Counted from the stretch's first letter, positions 21,184 through 34,232 are shown. The stretch: DNA of 64,000 nucleotides from Parietaria judaica (GCA_954871525.1 OX940865.1:16010606-16074605), one strand, 5' to 3'. Notes: generated from the letters alone by a model not told the origin. Translations and numbers: made by a program.

Positions 21184-22750
21184 CCGTTCTTGGCCGTATC
21201 GGAAATTTGATTACAAGATTTACGGTATTTTAAACTGATAAAGTTTATGATGCTTTTATTTGCATGCATTACAGGCCGATTAAAAAAACGATTTTGGATG
21301 TTTTTGAGAAGCATTATAAAAAAATAAAATATTCCTTGTATTTCTTTCTTTTATGCATGTATGATATTCACACAAGAAAGAATAATGTTTTTTTTAATTA
21401 TTAATACACAGTTCTTAAAAATCCTTAGAGATGTATTCTTTATTTAATTCAAATTGTTTTTCAATTTAATTTAATTCATTTTCAATTTGATATGTATATA
21501 TATATATATATATATGATTGCATGCATAAACAAGAAATCTTATGAATACTAGAAGGATATATTATAGTGAATAATTCGGGATAAGCCGGTTTAAAATTCT
21601 CGTTATTTTATCACCACATTTTTTGTATAATTATAACGCTGGGTGGAGAAGTTGGAGAATATATTCTTGATGGGTTTTCATTTCAATTAAGTTGGATTTA
21701 CAGAGTGATCACTCAATCAATACGTAGTATTAAATAAGGTACACTTGATACATGATACAACTTTAATGGTCTTAAAAATAGGTTATATTCGATACACTTG
21801 TCTAAGAGAAGCATTTTCCTACATGAATCTGACAGACACTGTACGGAATGGGGGCGAGGAGGATCGGCGTGACAAACTTACCGCCATTGGGGTGTTTGCC
21901 GGCATCGGTCACTGTCTTCGGCCGAGGAAGCAACAAATGCGTCGACAGGCTGAACGGAGACGCAATGCTCTTTAACAACAAGCTAAACGACACGGCGCAA
22001 GAACTCAAGAAACTGCCGGGTCTCAAGCTTGTGGTCTTCGACATCTATCAGCCTCTCCTCGAAATGAGTGTCAACCCGGCTGAAAACGGTAAAACCCTGT
22101 TTCTGCAACAAAACAAAAGAAATCACTTAATACAGTAAAGAAAAAAGTACTTGCTGTTTCGGTTTTCTATTTGAACTTTTTTTTTTTCACATTTTTCTCC
22201 TAGAGCTTATAAACTGAACCAATTATCCTCCTTGATTGGAATAATCAGACGGTTTTTGTCAAATTTTAAGCCACGTAAAAAATGCAGTTTCTAATCAATT
22301 TATAATGGTTTTGGCTCGAAATGCCCGTATGTGCATTGCTATTGGCTTATAATTTTAATACAAATTGTCGATAATTGTCGATATTTACAAGTTCAAGCTG
22401 AAAACTGTACAAAAATATTATATATTGAAAGAAAAAATTGAAACACGACAAGTTCATGGGACAATCTGAAAATTACTTTAACACTAACAATTATTTAAGA
22501 TTCTAATAATTTTGGGAAATTGGCTAATTTCTAAAGCTCGGCTTTCGTCAACACAGGTTTCTTTGAGTCGCGAAGGGCTTGCTGTGGAACGGGTATCATA
22601 GAAACCTCTTTGCTTTGCAACTCGAGGTCCTTCGGCACGTGCACGAATGCCACAGGCTACGTGTATTGGGACGGATTTCATCCTTCCGAAGCCGCAAACG
22701 AGGTTTTGGCCGGGGACCTTCTTCAGCAAGGCTTTGACCTAATCTCTTAA
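20072..22750 (+). CDS. GDSL esterase/lipase (SGNH-type, secreted)
   Basis: Five exons splice in phase: 20072-20324, 20513-20643, 20851-21084, 21836-22088 and 22557-22750, giving 354 residues, the usual family length. Residues 1-27 are a signal peptide, so the enzyme is extracellular or in the wall; it would hydrolyse acyl esters. Catalytic Ser40 lies in 'IFGDSVVDVGNNN'; block II is 'GANFASGASG', block III 'GARRIGVTNLPPLGCLP', and the Asp329/His332 pair is in 'WDGFHPS'. The GxND block is replaced by 'SAGSSDF', as I recall for the At3g53100/At5g03810-type clade. I start at ATG 20072; an in-frame GTG upstream is not a start. The gene converges with UPL7 (gap 532 bp). Intron 2 holds a SINE-like relic, and intron 3 an ATT microsatellite. 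Confidence 0.93.
20672..20772 (+). repeat. SINE-like relic in GDSL intron 2
   Basis: 'ctcaagtggtcagggcatc' (A-box-like) and 'aatgttcaagttctc' (B-box-like) are followed by 'aaagaaaaaaaaacaaaag'. It shares 'ttctattcaagag' with the SINE at 4517-4725, suggesting related tRNA-derived heads. Confidence 0.45.
21141..21182. repeat. (ATT)n microsatellite in GDSL intron 3
   Basis: About 13 ATT units in the 751-bp third intron. A TA run follows at about 21495-21514. Confidence 0.9.
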
Positions 22751-23282
22751 AGTCCTTGCGCGGTTCCAATAAATGTGTATTTTCTATGCTTTTATTATTC
22801 ATATACGATATAATATGTAGCGCTTTCATTAGACATACAAGTAGTTTTAAGAAAACCGTTGTTTAAAGAGTTTGTCTTACCGTGTGCATGGCATATGAGC
22901 CGATGCTGTTTCTTTTTCCGAAGTCAATGTTTGTGATATTTGTATTAATAAAAGATTGTGGTAATTTTCCAGTGTGCAAGGTTGACGGGCTCGTTTAAAG
23001 TTAGGGAAAACACGATATTGAAGAAAATGAAATTGTAAATATATGATGTGTCCTTAAAAAATTAACAAATTAGAAAAAGCTCGGATGCTTTCTGAAAAAA
23101 AAAAAAAAAGGGAGGGGGGAAGAAAAAAAAGAAGAAGCAAAGGTGTGATGTTTGTAGCTTTTCGGAAGTCAGGTTAAAAAATTTCTAGCGTGCGATTTTG
23201 AAGGATTCGATCATACTTACTGAAGACAATTACTATGCTAAACTGCATGATGTATTGTAAAGTTACCTGAAGAAGTGGAGAG

Positions 23283-26200
23283 CTAAGAAAGTTCAAATCC
23301 TGCATTTGAGCTGATTGCGTACAGAAGTTTCTCCTTCATAGTGGCTGATCGCTTGTACGTCGGAAGCTGAAACCGCAACAGACATGGAGGAAGCGGATAT
23401 TAACTAGTCATAGAGAAGATACCCCGATAAAGGACAATGTAAGCTTTCTTAGAGCAAAGTTTGAACTATGTTTATTATTGAATTTGAAAAAAGAATAAAA
23501 AAAATTAACTATAAAATAAGTCTAAAATCCAGTTTTCTAAGCCTTTAGTAACCTATTCAATAAAAATGTTAATAAAAAAGGGCTACCAGTCTTTGGTTCG
23601 GTATGGCTAGGTCCCGATCCAGTTCCTTACTTAAAAAATAATTGCTTTCTTAAAACAAGGACCGGGCCTGTCACCGCTAGGCTTTCTTGAAGGCTTACTT
23701 GAGGTGAATTTTTCCTCTGTCTATTTATAGAAGAAAATAATAAATCATTAATGTCTTGCTTTTACATTTAACAATACCTTCAGAGTATTGTAGCATGTTG
23801 ACGCCGAAGGGAGTCGGTCCACGTCTTGTCCTCCAAATGTTGCCCAAAGAGGAACATCCGAAACAACCTATACACGATTAAATCACCATTAAACTATCAA
23901 CAAGTTTCTCCACTAACTTCTCTTTTCCTTTTATATCGACCCGCTTATTTAAGGGTTATTTGCACATATATCCCCCGATCTTGTTGGATTTGCATTTTAA
24001 GTGAATCAGCATCAAAGGCATAGTTGTAGGGGTATCATTTGTCATTTTTGGCCAAAATTCATATTCCACAATGTCTCGAGATTTTAACATTCTGTATTAA
24101 AAATTGTGCTGATTTTATTTTTTGATGTTACTATAATAATTTGTAACTGTAGTAAGAGATTGTAACAAACAGATTAGAATCAAGGAAATGACAAAATACA
24201 TATCCAAATATGCAAATTATGTTTCGTTGGTTAAAATCTAACGAAACTAAACCGAGAGAGATAAATGCGCACCAAAAAATAAGAATAGGGGATTTTGAGC
24301 AAAGTATTACGATCATGTGAAATTATGCACACCATCTGGCTCTGGCCAAATTGGGGGGGTATTTGTGAAAAAGAAATTATATAATGTGCTTGAAGAGACC
24401 AAACTTATTCACTTAGTAAAGAATAGAATAATATTTTTTCAGCACAACATTTTTAACTTTAAATAATATTCACCTTGTGAATAGTAAAGGTTGGTTGTAA
24501 GTGTTTGAATCCAAGCAATGGAGGTCGAGAACAGCTCGTAACAAATTTAAGAAGCATGCATCGCTCGTTTGGCGCAAAACCTCTAAGTACCTGAGGCGTG
24601 GGGAAAGAGCGGAACGTTAGACCCATTATCAATAATTTACTGAAGAGATGAATCCGTGATACTTTTATTTTAATAAAGAAACCGAATTACAAGCGTAATA
24701 ACCGTTCCTTAGAGAGCACAGCCCACGCTCTCCCAAAATACTTACGAGACATCCCCTCGTGATTGATGCCAAAATTTGGTTTAAGAGAGCTTAATATTAC
24801 TTATTATAAACTACCAAAATTCCACCAATTACTGAACTTAAATAGCCCTAATAAGTAATAACATAAGACATAAATAGAAGGTTCAATTTAATTACTAATA
24901 ATAAAAAGTCGAACACTTTTTGGGTGAAGGTTTCAACCCAAAATCCCATATTAGTTAAGACTTTCCTATCAAGTATCAAGACATTCTGTGGAGAGTTTTG
25001 CCTTGTTCCCGAACAAAAAATGTTTTGTGTTATTTGGTAGATTCCCATTGGCCTATAGATCAGCCTAAATATGAAAGAATCTAGCCGTCTACACATCATT
25101 CTCTTTCCCTAAGTTCCATTGCCATCAGCAAGGGCATGTTAATAAAGAAATACGTCTTTGGGGGAGAAAATAGAACGTAGTAAGAATTTTGTACCTCCCA
25201 GAAAAGTTTTACTGTTCGGCTTCCATCTGAGTAGCCACCTGTGTACCTTGTATTTCTTCTCAAATCGTCGACATCAATGTCATGGTCTCCGCCAGAAAGC
25301 AACTGCATAGTACGTAGTATATAAGTTGATAACAAAGTAATTTGGAGGAATATCAGTGCTTAAATAATCCGATAGGACCCAATAAGCCAACGGGACTTCA
25401 CGAAGGTGATGAACTCCCAAACTTTATATTCAATAATCAACATAACACGAATAATAATTAGTCTTTTCTTCGAGAACGAGACCCAAGCTCTCTCTAAGAT
25501 GTCTGGAGGTAATTAAGCAAAATCAAGCATAGAAACCTAGCCTAATAGGTACCTAGCACATTATGACTTCTAATACAAATCGAGCATAGAACCTTACCTG
25601 ATAGGCGCTGAATATTAAGCAAGGCTACTGCAAGTTCCACTTATTTTGATAAAATTAAACTTAAAGACTACTAATACAGAAAAAGTAATATACCTGATTA
25701 AATTCACGCGCGTTGAATAATTTCAGCCAAGATGGTGATATAAGGTCTGTTAACCCTCTGTAGAAGGCGTTGGAAAAGGGAAGTATCTACAGTGAAGCAC
25801 ATAAAGAGCTTGAACGAGTGAAGGTCATGAAAGAATAAATTCCGCATTTCAAGAGAAATCCATCAAATACCTGCCGGTTTAATTTATAATCTGCCATGAC
25901 ATGAATGTACTGCATCTTGTTCTCATTTGTTACAGATATATCACCACCACCCGGTTTTAGATCAATATTGTGTCGTTTCCCAAAATATTCCTCGGTCACC
26001 GTGAAATCCAGAGAGAGGTCCTTGGCATCGCCAACATAGTCCTGCACTTGAAAGAGTTTAACTGTAATTTCCAAACCTACGTGGTAATATAGAATACATT
26101 AAGCATACTGACGCAAAGAGCTTTACCTTGACATACATGAGATTTCGATAAAGCTCCGAGTCAAGAGTTGACAGTTCATCGAGAAAGCTATACCGCCCGA

Positions 26201-29200
26201 GCAGCTTTTGCACAAATACATGAGAAAAAGAATAATCTAGCAGTATCCCTTCGTATAGAGCTTTTCCGACGACCCTTCCTAAGAATTCAATCATCTGAAT
26301 ACCATTTTCAAGATATCTTGCAGAAGAATTAGGAATTAGGAGTCTGTCAGAGGTTGAGGTTTGGCAGAATAAGCCATACCTACGACAATCCAGGAAAATG
26401 TATGAATATACAGCAATAAAAAAAAAAAATCAAAGAGAAACGAGATAAATACGATACCGAATTTTAAGTAGGCGTGAAACTTATATACCAAAAGAATAAC
26501 AATCTAGTTTCGGGACAGAAACTCATGTAACTTGTTTTTTACCGGTTTCTGTAACCGGTTAATATTTTTTATCTATCTTTTTTAGGTTATATTATATTTG
26601 AACATCTTATTTTCAATATTTTCATTAGGAGTGTGAACAATGGAAACTTGGACATGTCATTTTGATTTTGATTTGGATTTCTTTTTTCTTTTTCTGTTAA
26701 AACTATTTTCATTTTTAGAACATTTGAGACGGAAATTCGGTACTCGTCTTGATATCGTCGAAAAGCCCGGTTTCAGTTACCGGGTTTCACCCGAAATAAA
26801 TAAGAGAAACTTACTCAGGAGAAAATGCTGTTTTTGATATGTCGGTTAAGAACTCTTTTGATAACCCACCATAGTCGAGGCCGGCTTCGGGAAGGCCAGA
26901 TTCGCTGACAAATGAAACGTGGATTGGCGACTTTAACCTTGGGCCAAGGGAATTCAATTGTCTGAAACCATCTTCCACGATATGATCTCGCCGAATTACT
27001 ATGGCCTCCGGGCGAGAAGCGGGCCTCATAACTTCACCAGCCATTTTCCTTGACACTTTATCCATCTCGACGAACTCCCTAAACATCTCAACCCTGCCAA
27101 AGTAACATAAAATAAAAGCTTTTGCATTAACAATAAGAAAATTGTTTTTTTTTTTTTTTTGTGTGTGAATCCCATATCATAATAGACACAGGTCAGTAAT
27201 TTATTGCTATAAAATTTGTTCAGAACAAGGCTCATACCTTTCTTCAAACGGGAATACATGTGGGATAGTGGTAATCACCGAGCTCTTGCTTACACTACTT
27301 GAAGCGTCATCGATTCTTGAGTTAGCCGACACAACCTCGTGAGTTCTAGCAGCTACAGAAATCGTTGGTCGGTTCTTTCTAGCTGGTGAAAGCCACAAAA
27401 CCGATGGACAGAACTGGTGTCTGCAATTTCTTTCATACATTAGTTGCAAGCATTTGATTGCAGAATCCATGAGAGAAAGTCTACTCTGTTTCCCAGTACT
27501 TCTAGACAAGCCATTATATACAAGAGTATTGAGCACCGATGCAATTTGGCGTTGCTGCTCGATCTTGAACGGAACCTGGTTCGTGCATAAAATACTTGTA
27601 TCAGCACCATATATACTGCAAAGTATTTGACCTGTTTGGTTGCGGCATAAATATACTTCGCTAATGTAGCATAATGTCTAATGTGATTAATTTATTTATA
27701 GGTATGTTTATTACTTATATTTACCATAATATTTTATTCAAATGATCTTATTTAAGAAAGTAAAATCATAATAACATAAAGTATTGGTAAGTTATATTTT
27801 TTATTTTTATAAAATAAATATAAAGAAATGTTTTTTGCATGTAATAAATAAAAAATCTATAACCCTGCACATTTTCATTTTTCTTTTTGAGGATCTACAG
27901 AAAATCTATTAAACACCTTTCTAAAACATAATTATGACTCATGAGACTAAAAAAAATTAAACATAAACTGAACCAAATGCTGCCAAAAGGTTTTGGTTCG
28001 AGGAACTAAAAAGCAACTTCAAGGTTTTATTTGTAAAACGATAATATATATTTATTAACTGGATAAATAAACTTAATAAAAAGAGAAAACTGAAACTAAA
28101 AACTAAAACAGCAAAGAAACCATAACCAAACAGACCCAATTTGATACTTCAAAATATATAATATTATAGCTTACCTGTTTCTCATAGAACTCTATGTCAT
28201 CTAATATCAGCAGCAAGTGAGAATACGCGGCACAGAAAAGATGTAGCAGACATGACAAATCATTTGTGATACCTTCTGGGCCGTTCTTCAAAGATTCTAC
28301 ATCCCACAAATTGCAACCGTCCTCAATAATTCGGCTAGAACTCGATTTATCGTCAACCAAAATTAAGCTATCGGTTGCTGATTGTGATTTTCCGGTAAAC
28401 TTGTGTAGGACACTGACCCACTTACTAGATTCTTCCTTATTACTATTGTTTCGCTTTTGACCATTAAACCCTTCTTTTTTATTTCCAGACAGGAAATCAT
28501 ATTCGGGCATATCTTTGAGAGAAAGGCCGCTTTCTAATTCTCGCCACAGCCTTACGAGAAATCCGGGAGTGAAAGATAGCATGTTGAGAAGGGGTAATGA
28601 TCCGAAAGCTGGGTTTAGGGATGAGAATATTCTGAGAAGATAAGAGTAGAAATACGCAATGTCAAGTAATTCCAACTTCCCACTGTTCTTCGATTCTTTT
28701 AGTGGCAAATCCTCTGAAACATTTTTTTCAATAATTGCCAAGAGATCAATGAGATGTTGCTGCTGACAAACAGGCTTGAAGAGATCAATGTATAACGTAA
28801 CGGACGAATCATGGGTCGTCTCGATAGGCGATTCAGTATTTTCATTTTGGATGCTCTTGTTCTCCTTAAGTAAATGTCCACTATTCTCAAGTCTAGATAG
28901 TAAGTCTTCGGCAAGAAGGACAACAACACGGACATATAGAGCAAAGTCAACCCCTTGGTTGACCCATCCAGTGTCTAAGGAACCGTTTTCGCCTCCTGTT
29001 ACAAAGCCTACAATGCTTGCAATTGCCCACCCAACAGGCGGAATCGCCTTAGGACATAGCGGAGCTTCTGACTGGGTAATCTTGGACATCTCAATCAATA
29101 TTTTCTCCTTCAAAATCTGCCATCACCTGCGATAGTTTGATCAGTCCCCACATGCTTGCATAAGAAACAAAAAGTACCAAATAGTTCGAGTCCATCAGCC

Positions 29201-31303
29201 ATTTTATTAGCTAGAACAGAGGATATTTATGTTAGACCTACTCTCATGTATAAACATGGAGGCAAGGGTACTTCGAAAATCTAACCCTTTGTTACTGACA
29301 ATTTTTTTTTTCTGTTGTGCTAAGCGTATTTTGGCCTTATGATAGGATTTGGGGATGCAACACAAGTAGTTGGCTCTCATTACATCGAGTTATGTTTTAC
29401 TTCGAAAAAAAGTTCCACCGATCCAGACATCTCGTGATATGTAAAGAGTGTAATCACCTTTTGGTGAATTCCCGTTGGCCTATCTATTCAGGAGAAAGAG
29501 CTAGACATATAAATTCAAATGTTGCAAAACTTACCAGTATAGTCTGTAAGCAAGGCGATAGTATAGATTTGTGCTTCATGGCACATACAAGGACAGCTGG
29601 CAGTCGTTGCACGAGCCAAGGAATCGTAAGGAAAGAGACGCAATATCTCTCTGCAGCGGATTGCAAATCTAATAGGTCAAAGTTTTGCAACGGTCGGAGA
29701 ATCAAAGTTATCGCACTGGCTGTAATCAAGAACTCCTCTTTTAGAGCAGCACTTTTTGCTGGACCGGAAAAATTAATATCCAATGTGTTGATGTATCTTC
29801 TGACAGATGTGTAAAGACCGCTTTCACCGGTACCCATGAATCGAACTAACTTCTTGGTGGCTAAATCAGCATCCTGACGATTATTTCCTGATACAATCTT
29901 CCACCCTTTAAGATCAGTTAAGTGAATGACGAGACGCATAGCTAACGAGGTGACCGTCACAATTCGTTTATCTGTAACAGACGATTTCTCAAACTTGGAG
30001 AGAAAACATAGACCGATATCAATAAGCTTCTTTGACTGATAATTGTATATTCTTCTCTCTTCGGGCACTCCAGTTGCCAGTGAGCAAAAGTTTGTTTCGC
30101 GATCTATACAAAGTAACAAGAACGTGAAATTTTATCCATGCAAGCATTGAAGCACAAGATATATCCTAAAAAGCTTCTCACCATTTTCAACCATGCAAAT
30201 TTGTCGAGGAAAATAAGAATGTTGCATAAATAATTCCTAAAGTTACAAGAAGATCAAGTGTCACGGGTTTACAATACCTAGAATTAAACAAGCTGAACTA
30301 TTTCTCCGTCACATACGAGAAAAGTCCTATTCAAGGGAAAAATTACCAAGTCTTAAGGTGTCAAAGAACCAGATTAGGTTTTCTATTAGGCTAGCATTTG
30401 TTTAATTTAAAATCAAAAACCGAAGGTTGATAAGAAACTGAGAAAAAGAACGAGAAATGTAGAACAATTATAACTGTAAAATCATATTACCATCCGCATT
30501 AACGCTTTCCAAGAGAATTTTGAAGCATCTCTCTGCACAATTCAAATCTCGATTCTGGATCCTCTTATGCCGAGTAGCTAAACACGTCGTGAAGAAAAGG
30601 TAAGGCCTCAACAGATCACTAGAAATCCGGGTTGCGGTCAACAGGCCGGTCTTATAGTCTGCAAAGTTGCTCTCCCATTCCTCTTGGAGCTTCAAAGCCG
30701 TTGTTTTCGTAACGCTGTATCGTCTCCAGACTCTCTGGATTTCGAAATTAGAAAGTCTTAGTTTCGATATTCACAACCGAAGAGGAAAATGTTGTTTGAT
30801 TGAACACCATAGAGTGAATCATTTTATAAAAAACAAGCCTAACTAAGTCAAATAAATAACACTCCATTTTCCACCATTCTTTTCGTTCTCGAGCTTTTTC
30901 AATCAATCCAAACAAAACAGAAGCAAGCATTTCCGACGAAAAACCCGTCACCTGGATGAAGATTGAAGCTGCAGTGGCTCGCTTAGCGTAATTCCGAAGC
31001 TCACGCTCCTGCGAGACCTTCTGAAGAAGAGCGTCTCTCGTGATCTCCTTCGCGCTCGCTCCTCTCAGAGAAACCTGATCACCAATCAATTCAGAAAATT
31101 ACGTGCTTTATCGCGGTGATTCTCTCTACTGTGGCTAAACGAAATTCAGATTCTCTTCAAACAACCGTGATTCGAGCTCAAAATGAAGCTCAGAAAGCCG
31201 AATTAGCATTGTTCTGCTCGGATTTGGCTTCCCGTGGATCGAAACATGAAAGGAACGTTCGATGATCGAGAGCGATTACCTGGTGCTTTCGATGCTCATC
31301 CAT
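23283..31303 (-). CDS. UPL7: HECT-type E3 ubiquitin ligase, UPL7 orthologue
   Basis: Fourteen exons join in phase: 31303-31280, 31074-30952, 30734-30491, 30103-29535, 29116-28175, 27575-27238, 27093-26815, 26379-26127, 26041-25871, 25786-25694, 25302-25195, 24590-24474, 23867-23778 and 23366-23283, giving 1144 residues; Arabidopsis UPL7 is very close in length. It starts [19 protein letters not shown]. An IQ motif ([15 protein letters not shown]) spans exons 2/3, about residues 45-60. The C-terminal ~380 residues are a HECT domain: '[17 protein letters not shown]', '[20 protein letters not shown]', 'CSRPPLLGF' and the catalytic '[12 protein letters not shown]' with Cys1112, ending in GFELS. 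It accepts ubiquitin from an E2 on that Cys and passes it to substrates. The three last exons are short and easily missed. All key residues are present. Confidence 0.95.
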
Positions 31304-31664
31304 GGAGGTAGAGAGCGATGCGAAGACGATGCTCTGCTCGATCGTCTTTCTAGAAGCTTTTCACACTTCTTCTTCTTCTTCCATGTCAAGACGACGAGTC
31401 GTTTCTGTTGTTCGCTACCTTTTGACTTTTTTTTCAACGGATAATTGCGGCGTAAATTCCTAAGCTTTTTTACGGCATAAATTCTCGATATTAAATAAAA
31501 CGTATTTGAAGCATGATGAGAGTCGCTCACTGTAAAGGGGTCGTATCTTGCACTTCAATGTGGTTTGTAAATGAGAGAGTCCTGAATCTGAAGAACTGGT
31601 ATTATTGCCGCAACAACTATGCAGGAATATAGTATATAGAAGAGGTACATAACTTCGAATAGTA
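31304..31664. promoter_or_regulatory. Divergent promoter region between UPL7 and the PPR gene
   Basis: Only 361 bp separate the start codons of UPL7 (-) and the PPR-DYW gene (+), so both 5' leaders and promoters must lie here or overlap the first exons. TC-rich runs ('cttcttcttcttcc', about 31369) lie on the UPL7 side. 'tagtatatagaag' (31630-31642) is near the PPR start. No clear TATA box serves UPL7. Confidence 0.6.
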
Positions 31665-34232
31665 ATGGCTAATATTCTATCACCAGCTTATGCTCCTCCT
31701 TCCTCGACTCTCTCCCATTCTCTCAAATCTCGCGGAGCTCCGAGCCCTAGCAATGTCCTCCTCTCAGCCTCCCACGCGCCGGCACTGCCCGCTCTCGAGT
31801 ACGACGCCGTCGACCTATTCGGCTCGCTCCGAGCCTCGGCCCGGCTCGGAGACGCCGCGCTCGCCCAAGCCGTCCACGCCTGCGCCGTTAAGCTCGCCGG
31901 CGACGATTTGTATTTCGGACGCTCGCTCCTCTCGACTTACGTCAAGCTGGGCCTCGTCGCCGAAGCTCGCAAGGTCTTCGACGGGCTGAGCCGCCCCGAT
32001 TTGGTGGCGTACACGGCGCTGATCTCGGGGCTCGCGAAGTCCGGCGGTGAAATAGAAGCTTTCGAGAAATTCTCCGAGATGAGGAGGAACGGGATTGAGC
32101 CGAACGAGTTTGGGTACGTCGCCGTTTTGACCGCTTTCGTTCGGATTCTGGAGATACAGGTGGGGTTTCAGGTCCACGCAATGGCGATCAAGACTGGTTA
32201 TATCGGTTGTGTGTTTGTGGCGAATGCGCTGATGAGCTTGTACGGAAAATGTGAGCGTTTCAATCTCGTGCGCCAACTGTTCGACGAAATGCCGATAAGA
32301 GACATTGCGTCTTGGAACACCGCAATGTCGTGCACGGTGAGGGAAGGTGCGAGCCGAGAAGCGCTCGAGCTGTTCCGCACAATGAGAAAGGGCGGTTTCT
32401 GGTTCGGGGTTGATAAATTCACGGTTTCGACGGTGTTGACGGCTTGTGGACATTGTGGTGCGTTGGAGCAGGGTTTTGATGTTCATGGCATTGCGATCAA
32501 ATGCGGTTTGGCGGGAAATCTGAGCGTCGGGAATGCTCTTATCGGGTTTTACACTAAGTTCGGTAGCGTCGGAGATGTCGATGCACTGTTTGAGGAAATG
32601 CCGGTGAGAGATGTTATAACATGGACGGGAATGGTCACTGCGTATATGGATTTCGGCTTGGTGGATTTGGCGTTGGCGATATTCGAGAGGTTGCCTGAGA
32701 GGAATTCATATTCGTATAACTCGCTTTTGGCCGGGTTTCGTAAGAACGGCGAGGGCTTGAAAACAATAAAATTGTTTATATGGATGATCAGAAACTACAT
32801 GGAACTGACGGACTTCGCATTGACCATTGTCGCCAACGCTTGTGGCTCGATCGGAGATGCGAAGATCAGTCGGCAGATTCATGGATTCATAGTCAAATCC
32901 GGATGCGGATCGAATATGTACATAGAATCGGCGCTGCTTGATGCATACACGAGGTGTGGTCGGATGTCAGATGCCAATAAACTGTTCCGTCAACGCCAGA
33001 CCGATTATGACCCATCCATTTTCTCCACGGCCATGATCAGCGGGTACGCCAGGAATGGGCAATTCGAAGAGGCAATTTCCCTCTTCCATAACAGCTTCAG
33101 AGGAACAACGGCCATGGATGAAGTCATGTTGACCACGGTCCTCGGCCTCTGCGGAAGCTTGGCTTTCAACGAGATGGGCAGGCAAATGCACGGCTTCGCT
33201 CTTAAATGTCGATTCTCTGAAGATCTCGAGGTGGCGAATGCTGTGATCAGCATGTATGCCAAGTGCTGGAACATCGACGACGCAGTCAAATCGTTCAACG
33301 CAATGATGGCACGAGACGTCGTTTCATGGAACGGTCTGATCTCCGGTCATCTCCTCCATAGACAAGGTGACGAAGCCTTAGCCCTCTGGTCGGAGATGGG
33401 AAAAACCGACGTAAAACATGACGACATAACGGTCGCACTCGTCATCTCCGCTTACAAATTGACTAAGTCAAACTTAGTCAATGATTGCCGTAGATTCTTC
33501 CACTCTCTGAAAAACCCGAGCTCGAACCAAATAGCCTCCTTCATAGGAGTATTAGGCTTTTGGGGCTTGTTCCAAGAAGCCGAAGAAACACTCAGAAACC
33601 TCCCTTTTGAACCGGACGTTTCCGCTTGGCGAGCATTGCTCGACAGCACCAGAATCCACAGGAATGTTCCGGTCGAAAAACTTGCTGCAAAGCGAATTCT
33701 CGCGCTGAAACCGCGCAATGCGTCCGACCACATCCTCGTCTCCAATCTCTACTCTGCTTCCGGCAGATGGCACTGCTCGGAGACGATCCGAGACGAGATG
33801 AGGGAGAAAGGATTGAGAAAACAACCGGGCCGGAGTTGGGTCATCCACAAGAACGAGATCCACTCGTTCTTCGCGCGGGACGCCTCACATTCCCAAACCA
33901 AAGACATCCATAGCGGGCTCGAGATTCTGATCCGCGAGTGCCTGAAGTCCGGTTACAGCCCCGACACGAGCTTCGTGCTCCACGAGGTGGAGGAGCAGCA
34001 GAAGAGGGACTTCCTCTTCCGCCACAGCGCGAAGCTCGCCGCGACGTTCGGCGTGCTGATGGCGCCGCCAGGGAAGCCCGTCCGCGTCGCGAAGAACATC
34101 TCGCTCTGCGGCGACTGCCACGCGTTTTTGAAGCATGTCTCAACGGTGACACGTAGAGATGTTTATCTCCGGGATTCTTCTGGTTTTCACTGCTTCTCCG
34201 GAGGGGTTTGCTCATGTGGGGACTACTGGTGA
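31665..34232 (+). CDS. PLS-class pentatricopeptide repeat protein with E/DYW C-terminus (EMB175-like, At5g03800 type)
   Basis: A single intron-less exon of 855 residues, as in most plant PPR genes. A basic/Ser-rich N-terminus fits a plastid transit peptide. PPR motifs of P, L and S type fill about residues 60-650 ('VVSWNGLISGHLLHRQGDEAL'-like blocks, 'NALIGFYTKFG', 'SALLDAYTRCG'). The E region leads to 'GRSWVIHKNEIHSF' (about 720), where the DYW domain starts; it ends CSCGDYW. Such proteins bind organelle RNA, and EMB175 is needed for embryo development in Arabidopsis. In the DYW deaminase site the usual HSE is 'HSA' (787-789), while CxxC (815, 818) is kept. The catalytic Glu is therefore missing and direct C-to-U editing by this domain is unlikely. 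The ends of the gene are GC-richer than its neighbours. Confidence 0.93.
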   Translation: MANILSPAYAPPSSTLSHSLKSRGAPSPSNVLLSASHAPALPALEYDAVDLFGSLRASARLGDAALAQAVHACAVKLAGDDLYFGRSLLSTYVKLGLVAEARKVFDGLSRPDLVAYTALISGLAKSGGEIEAFEKFSEMRRNGIEPNEFGYVAVLTAFVRILEIQVGFQVHAMAIKTGYIGCVFVANALMSLYGKCERFNLVRQLFDEMPIRDIASWNTAMSCTVREGASREALELFRTMRKGGFWFGVDKFTVSTVLTACGHCGALEQGFDVHGIAIKCGLAGNLSVGNALIGFYTKFGSVGDVDALFEEMPVRDVITWTGMVTAYMDFGLVDLALAIFERLPERNSYSYNSLLAGFRKNGEGLKTIKLFIWMIRNYMELTDFALTIVANACGSIGDAKISRQIHGFIVKSGCGSNMYIESALLDAYTRCGRMSDANKLFRQRQTDYDPSIFSTAMISGYARNGQFEEAISLFHNSFRGTTAMDEVMLTTVLGLCGSLAFNEMGRQMHGFALKCRFSEDLEVANAVISMYAKCWNIDDAVKSFNAMMARDVVSWNGLISGHLLHRQGDEALALWSEMGKTDVKHDDITVALVISAYKLTKSNLVNDCRRFFHSLKNPSSNQIASFIGVLGFWGLFQEAEETLRNLPFEPDVSAWRALLDSTRIHRNVPVEKLAAKRILALKPRNASDHILVSNLYSASGRWHCSETIRDEMREKGLRKQPGRSWVIHKNEIHSFFARDASHSQTKDIHSGLEILIRECLKSGYSPDTSFVLHEVEEQQKRDFLFRHSAKLAATFGVLMAPPGKPVRVAKNISLCGDCHAFLKHVSTVTRRDVYLRDSSGFHCFSGGVCSCGDYW

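Noticed and set aside
23283..25195. Suspicion that the HECT ligase had lost its catalytic C-terminal lobe
   Set aside because: Long open frames stop at 25195, but three short phase-consistent exons (24590-24474, 23867-23778, 23366-23283) supply the missing lobe, including the catalytic Cys in 'STCYNTLK'.
29317..29814. 165-codon frame on the plus strand
   Set aside because: It lies antisense over UPL7 exon 4, whose splice phases and conservation are clear.
31815..32486. 223-codon frame on the minus strand
   Set aside because: It is a shadow of the GC-rich PPR coding region, with no family resemblance; likewise the other minus frames between 31942 and 34215.
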